64,000 nucleotides of DNA from CAYNFR01 sp964616755 (GTDB taxonomy: Bacteria; Bacteroidota; Bacteroidia; Chitinophagales; Saprospiraceae), in contig CAZTSI010000014.1 of assembly GCA_964616755.1 (NCBI GenBank), positions 1 through 64,000 of the forward strand, read 5' to 3'. Position 1 is the stretch's first letter. Each line of letters begins with the position of its first letter. Below are positions 55,707 to 64,000 of the stretch, piece by piece. A model generated the notes under the pieces. The model made no database searches and was not told where the DNA came from. It saw nothing but the letters and a program-made list of their open reading frames with translations. Made by a program: the position numbers and the translations under genes.

Positions 55707-56924
55707 TTAAAGAAGGATTTTTGTGGCTAAAAATAGTAGTAAGCCCATGCTCGCCACATCCGTAGCCGTAGTTAGAAATATACTACTTGCGGTGGCAGGG
55801 TCAGCTCCGATACGTTTTAGAGCAAGAGGTACAAACGCTCCCGAAAGACCGCTAATAAAGCAGCTTCCGATCATCGCCACGAAGACAATCATACTCAAGG
55901 TCAATGCGTTAGGGTCGCCCTGCGATGATGCCAAGAAATACATACCTAACGCTGCCGATACCCCAACAAACGCACCATTGAGTAAGCCGAGAGCTCCTTC
56001 TTTCATAAAAAGTTTGTATGCGCCTTGATTTTTAAATTCTCCCAATGCCATAGCTCGCAAGGTCACCGCTAATGCTTGGCATCCAGTATTGCCCGATTGT
56101 CCTGCTAATACGGGCAAAAACGAGGCTAATATCACGATCTGATCGATGGTCTCTTGAAAGGCCGTAACTACTGCCCCCGCTACAAAGGCCGTTAGCAAGT
56201 TTAACTGTAACCACGGATGACGGTACTTAAAGCTTCTTCCCCAAGAGGTGGAGAGCTTCTCTTCCTTTTCAACCCCCACCATACTACCAGCTTGTGCGCT
56301 GATCTCAATGGCTTGAGCCTCAAACAGCCGATAGCCTCTTATCTGACCCACGAGCTCACCTGCATTATTGACAACAGGATACACAGGAAAGTGCATTGTA
56401 AGCACTTCTTTCATTGCGTCCATCAACGGTGTGCGGGCATTGAGGCAGAAAGGATCTTTAATCATAATCTCGGCGAGCTTCTGATCTGGTTTTGCAAAGA
56501 GAAGTTCGCGCATCACGAGCAGACCTACTAACTTATGATCATCATCTACAATATAAGCATAGGTTACAAACTCTCGCTTGACGAGGTCACGAAGTTGTTC
56601 TATAGTTTCGCTTACGGTCGTTTCGGGCTGAAAGACCGCTAAAGTGGGCTCCAACATACGCCCAATAGAGCTTTCGGGAAATTTTCTGTTGAGACTCCAT
56701 TGTTTGCTCACTTCTGGGGGGAGAGCCGCGAGAATTTCATTTTTCTTATTGTTGGATATCAGCTCAAAGATATGATCGGCCATATCAGGACTTTGGCTTC
56801 TTAATTCTCTGGCAGCATTTTCGGCATCGAGAGTTTCGATGACTTTTGCCGAGGCAAATTTGTCTAAGCCTTTTAGGCTTTTTGCATCTTCAGTTAGAGC
56901 AATAGTGGTTGACGTCTTTTTCAT
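55707..56924 (-). CDS. mgtE: MgtE-family magnesium transporter
   Basis: 405 residues. A shortened N-terminal domain (about 15-80; IFELISNNKKNEILAALPPEVSKQW) and two CBS domains (about 85-205; TYAYIVDDDHKLVGLLVMRELLF, HFPVYPVVNNAGELVGQIRG) lie in the cytoplasm. A five-helix membrane domain (230-405) contains PVLAGQSGNTGCQALAVTLRAMALGE, the Mg2+ pore signature, and GLLNGAFVGV. It is slightly shorter than the usual 450 residues because the N domain is trimmed. Probably magnesium-gated import; no M-box-like leader is evident. Confidence 0.9.
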   Translation of the reverse strand: MKKTSTTIALTEDAKSLKGLDKFASAKVIETLDAENAARELRSQSPDMADHIFELISNNKKNEILAALPPEVSKQWSLNRKFPESSIGRMLEPTLAVFQPETTVSETIEQLRDLVKREFVTYAYIVDDDHKLVGLLVMRELLFAKPDQKLAEIMIKDPFCLNARTPLMDAMKEVLTMHFPVYPVVNNAGELVGQIRGYRLFEAQAIEISAQAGSMVGVEKEEKLSTSWGRSFKYRHPWLQLNLLTAFVAGAVVTAFQETIDQIVILASFLPVLAGQSGNTGCQALAVTLRAMALGEFKNQGAYKLFMKEGALGLLNGAFVGVSAALGMYFLASSQGDPNALTLSMIVFVAMIGSCFISGLSGAFVPLALKRIGADPATASSIFLTTATDVASMGLLLFLATKILL

Positions 56925-57127
56925 TTTGGTTTATCGTATTTTAATGTCTAAAATTATGAATAGCTAATTAATCTACACTAGTTCTGTGGTGCTTTTATAG
57001 ATTTATTCTCACATTAGGCACTTAGGGTCTTATTCCTCATCGTTCAGATCATTATTTATGACGAATTATGTCAACTGTTTGATCTTACTTGCTTACATTT
57101 CTGTTTAACCATAATTAGACAAGATTG

Positions 57128-57652
57128 ATGGAATTTACAAATGAACAAATACATACGAAGGATCTTCCGAGCATTCAACAAGTCGAATTTAAGGGTTTGC
57201 ACAAAGATTACTTGACCGTGGAGCTCATTTGGTCAAGTATACTTTTGATCATATTGATAGTGGTCGTTACTATTACGATGGGATGGAACGTGTGGCAATT
57301 GGCCAGCTGGATGAGAATTCTAGCGGTGATTGGTGCACTTGTTCTTGCCGTGGGGGTTATTTGGTTAACCATAGTAGCATTCCAAAGAAAAAAATATGCC
57401 CTTCGTCAACGCGATATTATCTATCAAAGTGGGCTGATATGGAGGTCATTGACGGCAGTTCCGTTCAATAGAATACAACATGCCCAAGGCCAACAGGGTC
57501 ACATCGAACGGCTATTTCACTTGAGTAAATTAAACATATACACAGCGGGCGGCTCAAGCAGTGATCTATCGATATCGGGACTTTGGGCTGATGAAGCGCA
57601 TCGCATCAAAGAATTTATCCTTAAAGAAGTGAGTCACGATGAAGAGGAGTGA
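57128..57652 (+). CDS. PH-domain membrane protein (YdbS-like)
   Basis: 174 residues from ATG 57128 (TTG 57125 is an alternative). Two membrane helices (about 36-55 and 63-83) are followed by a bacterial PH domain bPH_2 with YALRQRDIIYQSGLIWRSLTAVPFNRIQHAQGQQG, the usual signature, and LSKLNIYTAGGSSSDLSISGL. It overlaps the next gene, which carries more domains of the same kind, matching the YdbS-YdbT pairs of Bacillus that affect resistance to antimicrobial compounds. Confidence 0.88.
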   Translation: MEFTNEQIHTKDLPSIQQVEFKGLHKDYLTVELIWSSILLIILIVVVTITMGWNVWQLASWMRILAVIGALVLAVGVIWLTIVAFQRKKYALRQRDIIYQSGLIWRSLTAVPFNRIQHAQGQQGHIERLFHLSKLNIYTAGGSSSDLSISGLWADEAHRIKEFILKEVSHDEEE

Positions 57653-59138
57653 GTTAGCGACTGCAAGCCGTCAATCACATTGGGCGATCATATTTATTGT
57701 GCTACGGTTTGTGCGTAAATTAGCGATCCAAAGCTGGCCTATTTTGCTTGGTTTACTCTTTCGTCGCAGCCAAGATTCGTCCGTAGGCCAATTTGAGTTA
57801 TATGCCTCTGGAGTGGGTTTGCTAGGAGCTGTCGGTTCGGTTTTGGCTTATTTTAGGTTTTACTATCACGTCTCTGACCATGAGTTAATTATTCAAAAAG
57901 GTATTCTCAAAAAAGTACATCTCAACATCCCATTTGAGCGTATTCAAAGTGTAAACTTTAGAGAGACCCTCTTACATAGCTTTTTAGGTGTGACTGCCGT
58001 TGAAATTGAATCCGCTGGATCTAAAGAAAAGGAGTTAACGATCGATGCTATCGAGATCACAAAAGCTCGTCGTCTCCGCGATTTTTTGCTCGTAAAAAGA
58101 AATATGGCCATTAGCCATAGGCCGATTTATATAGGGGATGATAAGGACATCACATCACCTAAGGCTGAGAGCCTACCCATTTTGCGCCTTAGTCTTAAAG
58201 ATCTACTGAATGTGGGGATAACCCAAAATCACCTGAAGCCTATTGGGCTGCTTATTGGTCTAGGTATTTCTGTCTTTTTTTATTCTCGTACTTTTGATTT
58301 TAGGCTTCGAGATGTATATAACATTATTGAAGAGTACAAAGCGCTAATGCAGCCACCCGATTATTTTTTGTTGATAATAGTCTTGTTATTCTTTATGTTG
58401 CTTTATTCTATTATCATAACATTCTTGAAATATTTCAATCTCGAGTTTAATCGTTATGCCAACAAATTTAAGATCGTTCAAGGTCTTTTTACTCGTCATG
58501 AATTTTCAGCGCTCGATAGTAAAGTACAAATACTCAATTGGCATCAAAACGTGTTGCAAAAGTTTTTAGGTTTTTTTGACATTCGTTTTAAGCAGGCTAG
58601 TAGTGAAAAAAGGGTAAAGGAGCACTTTACGATTCCTGGCTGTTCATCCGAAAAAGTCAGTTATGTGCAAGAGGCTTGGTTAGGAAAACCATATAATCCC
58701 GCATCTATTGTAGATCGAGTGTCGGCGCATTATTTCTATTACTCAGCCAAATATCTGGGTATTCTATCCTTCGTAGGGATAGCAACACTCATCTATTTTG
58801 GAGCATATTTGTCTGCGTTATTCGTGTTTGTTGTTGCTTGTGGTTTAATCGGGCTTCACTTTTTGCGCTACAAAAAACTCTATTACTCGTATAATGGCAG
58901 TGAGCTGCTGATCCGCGGAGGGGCACTTAGCAATGGTTTTTCTCTTATTCCGATATATAAGGTTCAAAATATTAGTATTACTCAGAATTATTATCAGTGG
59001 TCGCGCCAATTGGCCACACTTCAAATATTTACGGCAGCTGGGGTACTAAGGATACCTTTTATAGAACATCAAAGAGCCACTGAACTATTAGATGCCTTTT
59101 TATTTGAAGCCCAAAAGAACCCGAAAAATTGGATGTAG
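57639..59138 (+). CDS. PH-domain membrane protein (YdbT-like)
   Basis: 499 residues with several membrane helix pairs (about 25-70, 205-265 and 365-415) and three bPH_2 domains: SDHELIIQKGILKKVHLNIPFERIQSVNFRETLLH (about 85-119), FNRYANKFKIVQGLFTRHEFSALDSKVQILNWHQN (about 270-304) and SYNGSELLIRGGALSNGFSLIPIYKVQNISIT (about 424-455). It overlaps the preceding gene by 14 bases, so both are made together and probably form a complex in the inner membrane. Confidence 0.88.
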   Translation: MKRSELATASRQSHWAIIFIVLRFVRKLAIQSWPILLGLLFRRSQDSSVGQFELYASGVGLLGAVGSVLAYFRFYYHVSDHELIIQKGILKKVHLNIPFERIQSVNFRETLLHSFLGVTAVEIESAGSKEKELTIDAIEITKARRLRDFLLVKRNMAISHRPIYIGDDKDITSPKAESLPILRLSLKDLLNVGITQNHLKPIGLLIGLGISVFFYSRTFDFRLRDVYNIIEEYKALMQPPDYFLLIIVLLFFMLLYSIIITFLKYFNLEFNRYANKFKIVQGLFTRHEFSALDSKVQILNWHQNVLQKFLGFFDIRFKQASSEKRVKEHFTIPGCSSEKVSYVQEAWLGKPYNPASIVDRVSAHYFYYSAKYLGILSFVGIATLIYFGAYLSALFVFVVACGLIGLHFLRYKKLYYSYNGSELLIRGGALSNGFSLIPIYKVQNISITQNYYQWSRQLATLQIFTAAGVLRIPFIEHQRATELLDAFLFEAQKNPKNWM

Positions 59139-59229
59139 GGCATAATCGTCTCCGCACAGATAAGAACTTTGTTCTATCTTTAGACACTCTAAAACGAGCA
59201 ACAATTGATTGTCAGAATATGATCGAGCT

Positions 59230-60690
59230 ATGGCAAAAAAAATAATTCCTATTTTCTTAATTATAGCGATGTGCCCAGGGATTATCACAGCGCAGCAAGT
59301 CATCGTGTCGCCTGACATTAATATGCGCAATACTCAAATCTATTCGGTCATTGGCAGGATAGATGAGACCATTATGTTTTTTCAAGACAAGGCATCCACC
59401 AAAAAGGTACTACTCTACAATGATAAATTGGAACTCCAAAGTGAACGTGACGTCAATCTTCTCAATAATCGAGCCTTAGTGTTGGAGGTGGTCAATCTGG
59501 ATTCGTTGTTTGGCATTATCTATGGTTATCGAGAAGAAGATCAGCAAATATTGGCGATGTCTACCTTTAATAAGAATGCTGAGCCTATCGATACGACCAC
59601 CTTAGCAATATTTGAAAAAGAGTGGCGAGGGCTTAATTTTCAAGTGGTGAGCTCTGAGGATGGCACAAAGTTAGGCTTATACAATGTCCTCAATGCAGAT
59701 CAAATCAAAGTAGTTGTGGTAGATGTCTTTACTATGGAGACTATCATGAATGCAGAATATTTGATAAAACAATCTAATCTGCAAGAAGAATTGCTCGATG
59801 TGCAAATATCAAACCTGGGGGAGTTCATATTGATGACCGAAATAAATAATAGCCGTGCTCAGCGTGAAAGACACTTGGTCAATGTGTTTTATCTTAGGCC
59901 TCGGTCAACGGACATTAATCATATACAAATTCCTTTGTCAGGGCTGGTCTGTGCTGACATCAAATTAAGTATCAATAATCTTACAAAAGAAATTGGCATC
60001 GCAGGCTTATGCGACGAAAGGCGCAATCAAGAAAGTAGCTTGTACATCTGGATAAAGGGTAATCCGAGAATGTTTAATGATGTGCCTGTCAAGATATTCG
60101 AAATTGACCCCCAAATCATTTTTGAAGTCTATGGTGAAAAACGGAAGTCTCGACTTCAAAACTTCGTTATCAGCGATATTCTATGGCAAGATGACGGGGG
60201 AGGCATTCTTGTATTCGAAATGCAGATTGATCTTAATAGACGCATAGCCTCAGCCACCAATGTCAACCAGTCTGGATTTAGGGCTTTTGGAGACTATGGG
60301 GGCAGCACGTTTGGCGGTTGGAGTGATCATTATAGAGAAGATCTAGTGCTGGTAGGTATCAATAAGCTAGGCGAAAGTCGATGGCATCAAGTATTTTACA
60401 AAAAGCAGTTTTCGCAAAATGATGGAGCTATGTTCTCTTCATATTTCTCTATCATCACACCAAGTCGCGTAAGAATCATCTACAATGACGAAATAAAGAA
60501 TAATAGCACAGTCAGTGAATACATCTTTGATAGCAACGGCAATTATAAGCGAACTACAGTGCTGAGCACTGAATATCAAAACTTGAAATTGAGATTTACA
60601 GAGGCGCTTCAGCTCTCGTCCACAGAGATTTTAGTGCCTAGCCAGTCAACCTTGGCGTTAAATCTGGTGAAAATCGACTACACCAATTAG
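59230..60690 (+). CDS. Secreted protein of unknown function
   Basis: About 486 residues from ATG 59230 (MAKKIIPIFLII), which gives a normal signal peptide ending TAQQ; a longer TTG start at 59209 adds seven residues. The mature part reads like a beta-propeller or other repeat fold with recurring patterns such as LNNRALVLEVVNLDSLFGIIYG and GGGILVFEMQIDLNRR, and contains the Gly/Tyr-rich loop FGDYGGSTFGGWSDHY near 355. Only two cysteines are visible, both in the middle of the protein. I recognise no family. Confidence 0.7.
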   Translation: MAKKIIPIFLIIAMCPGIITAQQVIVSPDINMRNTQIYSVIGRIDETIMFFQDKASTKKVLLYNDKLELQSERDVNLLNNRALVLEVVNLDSLFGIIYGYREEDQQILAMSTFNKNAEPIDTTTLAIFEKEWRGLNFQVVSSEDGTKLGLYNVLNADQIKVVVVDVFTMETIMNAEYLIKQSNLQEELLDVQISNLGEFILMTEINNSRAQRERHLVNVFYLRPRSTDINHIQIPLSGLVCADIKLSINNLTKEIGIAGLCDERRNQESSLYIWIKGNPRMFNDVPVKIFEIDPQIIFEVYGEKRKSRLQNFVISDILWQDDGGGILVFEMQIDLNRRIASATNVNQSGFRAFGDYGGSTFGGWSDHYREDLVLVGINKLGESRWHQVFYKKQFSQNDGAMFSSYFSIITPSRVRIIYNDEIKNNSTVSEYIFDSNGNYKRTTVLSTEYQNLKLRFTEALQLSSTEILVPSQSTLALNLVKIDYTN

Positions 60691-60829
60691 TCTGAAGTGC
60701 GACATTGTTTATTTTATTGTAGCTTTTTAGAATTTAATGTGTCGTGGATTATTGGCTCTAACATTTAAAACTTATCTTGAGCCTGCAAGTTATCCTCCCT
60801 ACTGTATTAACTTTTAAGTCAACATTTAC

Positions 60830-61288
60830 ATGAGCTTTCTCTTAAAGAATACTCAACAGGTTTTGCTATCTGCCGAGGATATTGTACGTAGGTTTCGAGA
60901 TTTAGTTAATAAAGCCTTGCAAAAGGAGGGCCTTCATATTAGTTACGATCAGTGGATTGTGCTCAATGAATTGGCGCAGCAGCAGGGATTAAGTCAAATA
61001 GAGCTATCGATGAATACTAAGAAGGAACCTGCATCAATCTCTCGTATTCTGACGCTGTTGGTCAAAAGGGATCTTGTGGAGCGCGTGGATGATAAAAATA
61101 ATAAACGCACCAAGCGGATCTATATAACAACAACAGGTGCCGAAATAACCAAAAAGTCCAACGTGATCTTCAATAAAATTGCCAAGCACGGCTTTGAAGG
61201 GGTTTATGACCAAGAAATCAATCTTTTTGTAAGAATACTGAATAAAGTAGAGTCAAATTTCGATAAAAAGGGTTCTTCGAATAAATAA
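60830..61288 (+). CDS. MarR family transcription regulator
   Basis: 152 residues with the complete MarR layout: N-terminal dimer helices, YDQWIVLNELAQQQGLSQIELSMNTKKEPASISRILTLLVKRDLVERVDDKNNKRTKRIYITTTGAEI as winged helix (about 43-108) and a C-terminal dimer helix. No cysteine tail, unlike the regulator at 3028. No obvious co-transcribed target; the gene downstream is a tRNA and the one before is separated by 140 bases. Ligand unknown. Confidence 0.88.
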   Translation: MSFLLKNTQQVLLSAEDIVRRFRDLVNKALQKEGLHISYDQWIVLNELAQQQGLSQIELSMNTKKEPASISRILTLLVKRDLVERVDDKNNKRTKRIYITTTGAEITKKSNVIFNKIAKHGFEGVYDQEINLFVRILNKVESNFDKKGSSNK

Positions 61289-61321
61289 GCTCCAAACGGT
61301 AAAAAATAATCCTTGACAATA

Positions 61322-61353
61322 GTTGGCACTCAATGCAAGTAGATATATATTTG
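61322..61353 (+). promoter_or_regulatory. Promoter of tRNA-Val
   Basis: TATATTTG at 61346-61353 matches the Bacteroidota -7 box perfectly. GTTG at 61322-61325 stands 20 bases upstream as a -33 box with one mismatch. The tRNA starts 18 bases after the -7 box. Confidence 0.65.
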
Positions 61354-61371
61354 CCGTCCCGTTAGACGATC

Positions 61372-61446
61372 GGGCGATTAGCTCAGTTGGTTCAGAGCAC
61401 CTCGTTTACACCGAGGGGGTCGGGAGTTCGAGTCTCTCATCGCCCA
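61372..61446 (+). tRNA. tRNA-Val (anticodon TAC)
   Basis: The 75-base sequence folds into a cloverleaf. The acceptor stem is GGGCGAT/ATCGCCC with discriminator A, the D arm contains AGCTCAGTTGGTTCAGAGC, and the anticodon stem CCTCG/CGAGG holds loop TTTACAC (anticodon TAC). The T arm is GGGAG-TTCGAGT-CTCTC. No CCA is encoded. It is followed at once by a terminator. Confidence 0.96.
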
Positions 61447-61448
61447 CA

Positions 61449-61482
61449 GAAAAAGGCCTTTCTTAATTGACTGGCCTTTTTT
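61449..61482. terminator. Bidirectional terminator
   Basis: AAAAAGGCC and GGCCTTTTTT form a stem with A-runs on one side and T-runs on the other. It can end both the tRNA-Val transcript (plus) and the ybeY operon (minus), whose stop codon it overlaps. Confidence 0.88.
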
Positions 61483-61927
61483 ATTTTGTGCTTGAGTCTT
61501 CATATGTCAAGAGATACTCGTTTTCTTTAGCTCTGATTAGCGTCTTCTCTTGCTCTGAGGTATCGTCAAAGCCCATCAAATGAAGGCAACCGTGTATCAT
61601 CACGCGCCGTAGTTCCGTCATGAAGTCTATGCCAAGCTTAGTTGCGTTTTCGCCCACTCTATCCGCGCTGATATACAACTCCCCTACAATAGGGTCATAC
61701 TTGTATCCAAATGTGATGATATCAGTATAGTAGTCATGATTTAAGTGGTCGATGTTTATGGCTAACAAGCTGTCATCACTACAAAAAATGATGTTCAAAG
61801 ACTGGATGGTTGCTTTTTCCCTCTGTGCCGTCGCTATAATCCACTGAGCTACTCTTTGTTGGTCGAGGTCAAATTCAGTGATGTCATCCCAGAAAAATTG
61901 TATACCCTCGTCTAAAAGCTCATCCAT
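61481..61927 (-). CDS. ybeY: rRNA maturation endoribonuclease YbeY
   Basis: 148 residues. The zinc motif is HGCLHLMGFDD with His112, His116 and Asp122, where most YbeY proteins have a third His; a different residue at this place is usual in Bacteroidota. LNHDYYTDIITFGY (62-75) corresponds to the conserved D-x-LSF region. It processes 16S rRNA 3' ends and takes part in ribosome quality control. Its ATG overlaps the stop of the anti-sigma-like gene by one base (TAATG). Confidence 0.9.
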   Translation of the reverse strand: MDELLDEGIQFFWDDITEFDLDQQRVAQWIIATAQREKATIQSLNIIFCSDDSLLAINIDHLNHDYYTDIITFGYKYDPIVGELYISADRVGENATKLGIDFMTELRRVMIHGCLHLMGFDDTSEQEKTLIRAKENEYLLTYEDSSTK

Positions 61928-62328
61928 TACTTGATATGAAAACAGATTTCAACCGTTCGGCCATTGTCGTGATAATGTAGGTCGTCGGCCAATTGCTTCA
62001 TCAAAAATACTCCCCTCCCGCCACAACAAGAAAGTCTGTCCTCCTGTGTCGGATCTGGTACTTGATCAGGATCAAATCCATCTCCTTCATCGGACACCTT
62101 AAACGTAAGCGTCTTGACTTTCTTAATCATTAAGATTCTAACGAGTTTATTTTCATCACTTTTATTACCGTGTATAATGGCGTTATTAACGGCCTCTGTC
62201 AGTGATATAAGCATATCAGGATACATCTCTTGGTTGATCTGATACTTCTTCGCCACAAAACAGATAAACTCTTCTAGTTTATAAACGCTCCTAGTGCTTG
62301 ATGGTAGTGTCAATAATTGCTCGGCCAT
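61927..62328 (-). CDS. RsbW-type anti-sigma/histidine kinase-like ATPase
   Basis: 133 residues, a stand-alone GHKL ATPase. The N box is LTEAVNNAIIHGN (43-55), G1 is SDEGDGFDP (79-87) and G2 is CGGRGVFLMKQLADDL (about 101-117). This is the layout of anti-sigma factor kinases such as RsbW and SpoIIAB. Bacteroidota typically have such a protein beside ybeY without an adjacent sigma or antagonist gene; the partner is not visible here. Cytoplasmic. Translationally coupled to ybeY. Confidence 0.88.
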   Translation of the reverse strand: MAEQLLTLPSSTRSVYKLEEFICFVAKKYQINQEMYPDMLISLTEAVNNAIIHGNKSDENKLVRILMIKKVKTLTFKVSDEGDGFDPDQVPDPTQEDRLSCCGGRGVFLMKQLADDLHYHDNGRTVEICFHIK

Positions 62329-62337
62329 GAAGGGAAA

Positions 62338-64000
62338 TTACGTTCTTTTCAAATTTTTGTAATATTCGTCTACCAGGGTACGATAATACGGCTTAAGTTC
62401 TGGTGAGACATATTTGTATTGCTCTAATACCGCCTTGCGTTCCTTCAAATATTGTTCCAATGATGGTGGCAACGCTCGTTTTATCTGAAGGCCAGATTCT
62501 GATTGGCGTTGATCATCATATTCTCGTTCGCGTTGTGCCCGATCGGCTTCAAGTAGACGTGTCATGATATCTTGTTGTCTTTTTAAAAGTTCGGTATCCA
62601 ATCGTTTATTGACCAGATCGATCTCTTGTTTATTCATTTCATCTATTATCTGTTGTAGTTGATCATCAAATCCTTGTCCCTGCTCTTGCTGAGATTTTCG
62701 TAGATCTTCTAATGCTTTACGCAAGGCAGCTTGTCTGGCGGCAGCTTCGGCAAAATCTTTCGATGAATTGCCTTGCCCAGACTTGAGCTTATCGATCATT
62801 TCTTTAAGATCTTCGCTCATTTTCTCTTGACCTTCTGTAAGTTTATCCATCGGAACTTCCCCCGATTTGCCCCCTTCAGTGTTTTGGCCAGGATTTTGAC
62901 ACATTTGATTGCCAGACATCATTCCTGCCATCTGTTGCTGCATTTGCTCCATGGCCTCACTAAGCATTAGGGCCAAGTCATTGAGGTTTTTCATAGTACT
63001 TCGCTGCTCTTGATTCGCCTCGGGTTTTTTACGTTCTTCTAGTTCATACAAACTCGATTTTAGATAGGATTTGATATCAGTTACTTTTTCAAGTACAAAG
63101 GTTTCTATCTGCGGTTGACGCTTACTTAAGGCTTGGAGCGTATCTTCGACTATTTTAAAATCATCTTGTATCTTCTTCTGATCTTTGACGAGGCTCACAT
63201 ATCTGGGTGTATTGATCGTGGCTCGATTGATATTATTTACTAGGTCTTCTTGGGTAAACGATAGACCTACGAGATTTTCGAGAAGCTGCCGTAAGGTTTT
63301 AATGTCTTCATTCATTTGTTCTTGTTGACCGGACTGCATCTGTTGCTGCATGTCACCAGCCATTTTCTTCATTTTGTCAGCGGCCTTTTTTTGTGATTCA
63401 GATGCCTTACTATTTTGTTGCTGCTCTAGTTGTTTTTCTCCTTCTTTCAAGTCTTTAGAGACTTCTTCTTGCTGCTCAGGGGCATCTTGTGGTATGGGTT
63501 TGGGAAATTCTAATTCCTCGTTTTTCTTTTTGAGATCCTTCATTTTTTCCTTTAGATCATCAAACTTCTCTTCTATTTCATTGTGCTCATTAAGTAGATC
63601 CTCGGATGGTTTTTCTTCTTCATTGGTTTTTTTGGTCTCTTCACTTAATTTTTCAAGCTTTTCAGCAAGCTTTTCGAGCTCTTGAACGGACTCATTCATT
63701 TCTTTTTCGACTTCTAACTGCTTATAAAGTTCCGCCAGTCTCTCCATTTCTTTTTGCAGTTTTTCTTCATTCATTTCGACGTTCTCCATTGATTGAATAG
63801 TCTGCTCTTTATTGAGCTCCTGCATCAATTGTTGGATTTGTTCCATGAGTTGTTTCATTTCTTCATTGACGGTTTCTTCGAAGAGCTCTTGAAGGCGTTC
63901 TTGTTTTTCCATCAATTCTGGGGTCAAATTCAGTTCTTTTTGATTTTGAAGATTTTTTTCATTGGCGACCTTAGCCTGATTGAGTTTTTCTTGTATTTGA
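62338..64000 (-). CDS. DUF4175 family protein, C-terminal part
   Basis: The frame is open to the end of the window, so the true start lies beyond 64000; TTG 63927 is only an internal codon. The visible 550 or so residues are almost entirely helical, charged and glutamine-rich coiled coil (repeated EKLEKLSEE, QQQMQSGQQEQM). The C-terminal block has PSLEQYLKERKAVLEQYKYVSPELKPYYRTLVDEYY, typical of the DUF4175 proteins of Bacteroidota, whose missing N-terminus carries membrane helices. It ends 10 bases before the anti-sigma-like gene start, so it is the first visible gene of this operon. Function unknown. Confidence 0.82.
   Translation of the reverse strand, partial: QIQEKLNQAKVANEKNLQNQKELNLTPELMEKQERLQELFEETVNEEMKQLMEQIQQLMQELNKEQTIQSMENVEMNEEKLQKEMERLAELYKQLEVEKEMNESVQELEKLAEKLEKLSEETKKTNEEEKPSEDLLNEHNEIEEKFDDLKEKMKDLKKKNEELEFPKPIPQDAPEQQEEVSKDLKEGEKQLEQQQNSKASESQKKAADKMKKMAGDMQQQMQSGQQEQMNEDIKTLRQLLENLVGLSFTQEDLVNNINRATINTPRYVSLVKDQKKIQDDFKIVEDTLQALSKRQPQIETFVLEKVTDIKSYLKSSLYELEERKKPEANQEQRSTMKNLNDLALMLSEAMEQMQQQMAGMMSGNQMCQNPGQNTEGGKSGEVPMDKLTEGQEKMSEDLKEMIDKLKSGQGNSSKDFAEAAARQAALRKALEDLRKSQQEQGQGFDDQLQQIIDEMNKQEIDLVNKRLDTELLKRQQDIMTRLLEADRAQREREYDDQRQSESGLQIKRALPPSLEQYLKERKAVLEQYKYVSPELKPYYRTLVDEYYKNLKRT

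Overview
The window looks like a chromosomal piece of a free-living member of the Bacteroidota, most likely near the Saprospiria or a related environmental class. The placement is inferred from gene content. Supporting features are TTTG-N19/20-TAnnTTTG promoters, a Rho factor with a long disordered insert, a SusC/FecA-type receptor with a carboxypeptidase-D-like N-terminal domain, a FISUMP-domain protein, a DUF4175 protein, a propeller-LuxR regulator remnant, menaquinone synthesis (MenA) and many secreted lipoproteins. TAA, TAG and TGA all serve as normal stops.

Layout. Positions 1-9.6 kb are accessory in character. They hold a partial membrane protein and two diverged copies of an RNA element that resembles an ORF-less group II intron (about 516-990 and 6930-7603). 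A compact stress-type cluster follows the first copy: a glutaredoxin-like protein, a secreted unknown protein, DUF2024, a group III truncated globin and a MarR-like regulator with a C-terminal cysteine module. A DUF6624 gene and a GH28 glycosidase come next. After the second intron-like copy there is a Crp/Fnr regulator, an SRPBCC gene broken by a stop codon, and a membrane protein. Positions 9.6-25.8 kb carry lipid acyltransferase, two carbon-nitrogen hydrolases, SnoaL-like, HtrA/DegP, VanY-type peptidase, a large zinc protease, a GH65 enzyme and an OmpA lipoprotein, separated by gene-poor stretches.

Positions 26-37 kb are housekeeping: uvrA, a 2-hydroxyacid dehydrogenase, a glycosyltransferase-like protein, a YgjP-type peptidase, serC, rho, serS and a YugP-type peptidase. 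Positions 37.4-40.7 kb hold a secreted DUF1080 lipoprotein, a Tat-exported Gfo/Idh/MocA oxidoreductase and a bestrophin. Positions 41.4-43.5 kb are a small graveyard with a LuxR-propeller gene missing its middle, a FISUMP gene with an in-frame stop, and two G8 tracts. Then come menA, parE, cvpA, thrB-thrC, a lipoprotein, a PepSY protein plus siderophore receptor pair, rluF, a DinB-like enzyme, mgtE, two PH-domain membrane proteins, a secreted unknown protein, a MarR regulator, tRNA-Val(TAC), ybeY, an anti-sigma-like kinase and the start of a DUF4175 gene that runs off the end.

The most interesting candidate system is the 1.13-3.63 kb cluster. A palindrome with core TAGGAwTCCTA occurs three times in front of its genes. 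At the first and third sites it lies in or against a good Bacteroidota promoter. The last gene of the cluster encodes a winged-helix regulator with four cysteines in its tail. Together with a truncated globin and CxxC proteins this suggests a self-regulated redox or nitric-oxide response unit. The function is inferred, not shown.
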